A stretch of DNA of 7,460 bases. Source: an uncultured Eubacteriales bacterium. Lineage in GTDB: Bacteria > Bacillota > Clostridia > Christensenellales > Borkfalkiaceae. Below are positions 5,536-7,460 of this stretch, piece after piece. The notes under the pieces are model-generated. The model saw only the letters and a program-made list of their open reading frames with translations. It was not told the origin of the DNA and made no database searches. Every line of letters begins with the position of its first letter. The stretch's first letter is position 1. The position numbers and the translations under genes were made by a program. The stretch spans positions 1-7,460 of the forward strand of contig CATYEP010000088.1 in NCBI GenBank assembly GCA_958405585.1. Reading direction: 5' to 3'.

Positions 5536-7044
5536 TTACATACTTTCTCCCGCGTATTTTATGCCGAGCACGGAAAGTTCGGTGTCCGTAAGACCGATTC
5601 CGCGCAGCATCAGACGGTTTCCGCGCAGCGCCTCCACCGAGTTGATGCCCATACCGCCCATCATTTCCTGGATCTCATGGTTCCATGCCGTCACCAGATT
5701 GACGAGCCGTTTATAGCCGAGATCGGGATTCAGCCGGTTTACGAGATCGGGCCTCTGCGTCGCGATACCCCAGTTGCATTTACCCGTCTGACAAGTCCTG
5801 CAAAGATGGCACCCCAGCGCCAGCAATGCCGCCGTTCCGATGTAGCATGCGTCCGCGCCCAGCGCGATCGCTTTCACGACATCCGCACTCGAACGAACCG
5901 ATCCTCCGACAACAATAGAAACTTCGTCGCGGATCCCCTCTTCCCGCAGCCGCTCGTCGACCTGCGCGAGAGCAAGCTCTATGGGGATACCGACGTTGTC
6001 GCGGATGCGCGTGGGAGCCGCCCCCGTACCGCCGCGATAGCCGTCGATCGCTATGATATCCGCACCGCTTCTCGCAATGCCGCTCGCGATCGCCGCACAG
6101 TTATGCACCGCCGCGATCTTCACGATCACCGGTTTTTTGTAATCGGTCGCTTCTTTGAGCGAAAAAACAAGCTGCCGCAGATCTTCGATCGAATAAATGT
6201 CATGATGCGGTGCCGGAGAAATTGCGTCCACTCCCTGCGGGATCATGCGCGTTTCGGAAACATCCGCCGAAATTTTTTCGCCCGGCAGATGTCCGCCGAT
6301 TCCCGGTTTTGCACCCTGCCCCATCTTGATCTCGATCGCCGCCGCCGTATCCAGATAGTCTTTATACACGCCGAACCGTCCCGACGCTACCTGCACGATC
6401 GTATTCTTTCCGTACTTATAAAAATCTTTGTGCAGGCCGCCTTCGCCCGTATTGTAATAGGTGCCGAGCTCCTCCGCCGCCCGCGCCAATGATTCGTGCG
6501 CGTTATAGCTGATCGAACCGTAACTCATTGCCGAGAACATGATCGGAACTTTGAGTTTCAGCTGCGGCGCCAACGTATTTTTCAGTCTGCCCTTTTTGTC
6601 GCGCTCGATCTTCGCCGTACGCTTACCAAGCCACAGTTGCGTTTCCATCGGCTCGCGCAGAGGATCGATGGGCGGGTTGGTGACCTGCGACGCATTGATC
6701 AGCATTTTATCCCAGAAAACAGGATAATCTTTCGGATTTCCCATCGACGAGAGAAGCACGCCGCCGCTGTTCGCCTGACGGTAAACTTCGTTGATCGTCT
6801 GATTATCCCAGTTTCCGTTGATTTTATAGGTATCGTCCGATTTGACAATTTTCAAAGCATGCGTCGGGCATACGCAGACACAGCGATGGCAATTCACGCA
6901 CAGCGAACTGTCCGCCTGCATCTTGCCCGTTTCCGCATCAAAAGAATGCACAAGATTCGCGCACTGCCGCTCGCATACGCGGCAGGCAATGCAACGATCC
7001 CTGTCCCGTATGACATCGTATTCCGGCTGTATGTAAATATTCAT
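5536..7044 (-). CDS. Glutamate synthase FMN (central) domain protein with N-terminal 2[4Fe-4S] ferredoxin domain, archaeal-type GltB
   Basis: This 502-residue protein is the catalytic core of a split glutamate synthase, which reductively transfers ammonia from glutamine to 2-oxoglutarate. Residues 1-65 form a bacterial-type two-cluster ferredoxin: C18-C21-C24-C28, and C49-C52-C55-C59 followed by Pro. From about 95 on it is the FMN-binding barrel. SAMSYGSISYNAHESLARAA (171-190), GEGG (200-203), GQGAKPGIGGHLPGEKI (242-258), DGYRGGTGAAPTRI (334-347) and the phosphate-binding GGSV/ALGAD region (380-398) are all clear family blocks. The [3Fe-4S] motif C-x5-C-x4-C is present as C412, C418 and C423, with an extra Cys415 inside it. 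The ferredoxin domain is not found in the large bacterial GltB but is typical of archaeal-type proteins. The start ATG overlaps the amidotransferase stop as ATGA, with AAGGAG eight bases upstream (7058-7053), so the two are probably translated together. Confidence 0.93.
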   Translation of the reverse strand: MNIYIQPEYDVIRDRDRCIACRVCERQCANLVHSFDAETGKMQADSSLCVNCHRCVCVCPTHALKIVKSDDTYKINGNWDNQTINEVYRQANSGGVLLSSMGNPKDYPVFWDKMLINASQVTNPPIDPLREPMETQLWLGKRTAKIERDKKGRLKNTLAPQLKLKVPIMFSAMSYGSISYNAHESLARAAEELGTYYNTGEGGLHKDFYKYGKNTIVQVASGRFGVYKDYLDTAAAIEIKMGQGAKPGIGGHLPGEKISADVSETRMIPQGVDAISPAPHHDIYSIEDLRQLVFSLKEATDYKKPVIVKIAAVHNCAAIASGIARSGADIIAIDGYRGGTGAAPTRIRDNVGIPIELALAQVDERLREEGIRDEVSIVVGGSVRSSADVVKAIALGADACYIGTAALLALGCHLCRTCQTGKCNWGIATQRPDLVNRLNPDLGYKRLVNLVTAWNHEIQEMMGGMGINSVEALRGNRLMLRGIGLTDTELSVLGIKYAGESM

Positions 7045-7460
7045 TGCACACTCTCCTTATCGTACAGTTCGTAAATGACCGGCTCTCCGCCCGCCGGAGA
7101 ATATACTTTGTCCGGGTTCGGCTGGATCTTGCGGATCGCGCTCTCCTCACTCGCCATGTACGCGATATCTCCCTTTTCCGCACAAACCAAAGACCGCAGC
7201 TTTAATCGATCGCCCAGCGTCATCAATCCGTCCGTATACCCGAGTATGATGGAAAAAGGCCCCGTGATCAGAAGCGACGGGAACATCCGCCGCAGCAAAG
7301 TTTCCTGCTCGCGTGCCGTCTCATCCTTATCCTGTATGGTCGACCAGAAAGACGCGGCGATCACATGCGCCGTCTCTTTCAGAGTCAGACCGCGCTTACG
7401 GACAAGGTAATCTATAATATACGTGATCACTTCCGTATCCGTCTGCAAAGTGCACTTGTA
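7041..7460 (-). CDS. Class II glutamine amidotransferase of split glutamate synthase, C-terminal 139 residues (partial, runs off right edge)
   Basis: The open frame enters from the right edge (reading YKCTLQTDTEVI) and ends in TGA at 7043-7041. TDTEVI and the following helix, then GPFSIILGYTDGLM and the block GDRLKLRSLVCAEKG, match the second half of N-terminal-nucleophile amidotransferases such as GltB domain 1, GlmS and PurF. These hydrolyse glutamine and pass ammonia to a partner. The neighbouring FMN-domain gene indicates the glutamate synthase type, encoded as a separate subunit. The catalytic N-terminal cysteine and the start codon lie outside the window, so activity cannot be judged. 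The TTG at 7448 is simply an internal codon. The stop overlaps the next start by four bases, which suggests matched synthesis of the two subunits. Purine or glucosamine enzymes are unlikely alternatives because those have fused partner domains. Confidence 0.85.
   Translation of the reverse strand, partial: YKCTLQTDTEVITYIIDYLVRKRGLTLKETAHVIAASFWSTIQDKDETAREQETLLRRMFPSLLITGPFSIILGYTDGLMTLGDRLKLRSLVCAEKGDIAYMASEESAIRKIQPNPDKVYSPAGGEPVIYELYDKESVQ

Noticed and set aside
5419..6492. A 357-codon plus-strand open frame antisense to the FMN-domain gene and the purA promoter region
   Set aside because: It has no recognisable motif, is arginine-rich and overlaps a certain gene and its likely regulatory region.

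Overview
The window comes from a bacterium, most likely an anaerobic member of the Clostridia (Firmicutes). This rests on strong purine-rich Shine-Dalgarno sites, a split 'archaeal-type' glutamate synthase with ferredoxin domains, and an ANTAR-type regulator beside it. Base composition looks close to half GC. The assignment is an inference from gene content; no rRNA or other taxonomic marker is present.

All convincing genes lie on the minus strand, so transcription runs from high to low coordinates. In transcription order: the C-terminal part of a class II glutamine amidotransferase (7460-7041, cut by the window edge); a glutamate synthase FMN-domain protein with two N-terminal [4Fe-4S] sites (7044-5536); an adenylosuccinate synthase, purA (5418-4147), with its own promoter; a 116-base structured leader ending in a terminator-like hairpin against the next start codon; a four-cluster ferredoxin-like protein (4030-3596); an FAD/NAD(P)-dependent oxidoreductase (3593-2364); a GXGXG beta-helix protein equivalent to the third domain of GltB (2339-1617); an ANTAR regulator with a degenerate receiver (1574-1017); dapF (994-164); and the first 55 codons of pyrG (167-1, cut by the window edge).

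The parts of a large glutamate synthase are thus present as separate proteins: glutamine hydrolysis, FMN-dependent glutamate formation, an Fe-S and flavin chain that probably brings in electrons, and the structural beta-helix. The rest of the cluster concerns use of the amino nitrogen: PurA consumes aspartate, PyrG consumes glutamine and DapF leads to lysine and cell wall. The ANTAR protein is a plausible RNA-binding antiterminator for the cluster.

The parts most worth a second look are: the purA-to-ferredoxin leader, where a strong terminator hairpin contains the ribosome binding site and its U-tract touches the ATG; a 30-base perfect palindrome inside the oxidoreductase gene; the altered IMP-site motifs of PurA; and the missing phosphoacceptor Asp in the ANTAR protein. 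No tRNA, rRNA, CRISPR array, insertion sequence or transposase was seen. No gene-free stretch exceeds 120 bases.
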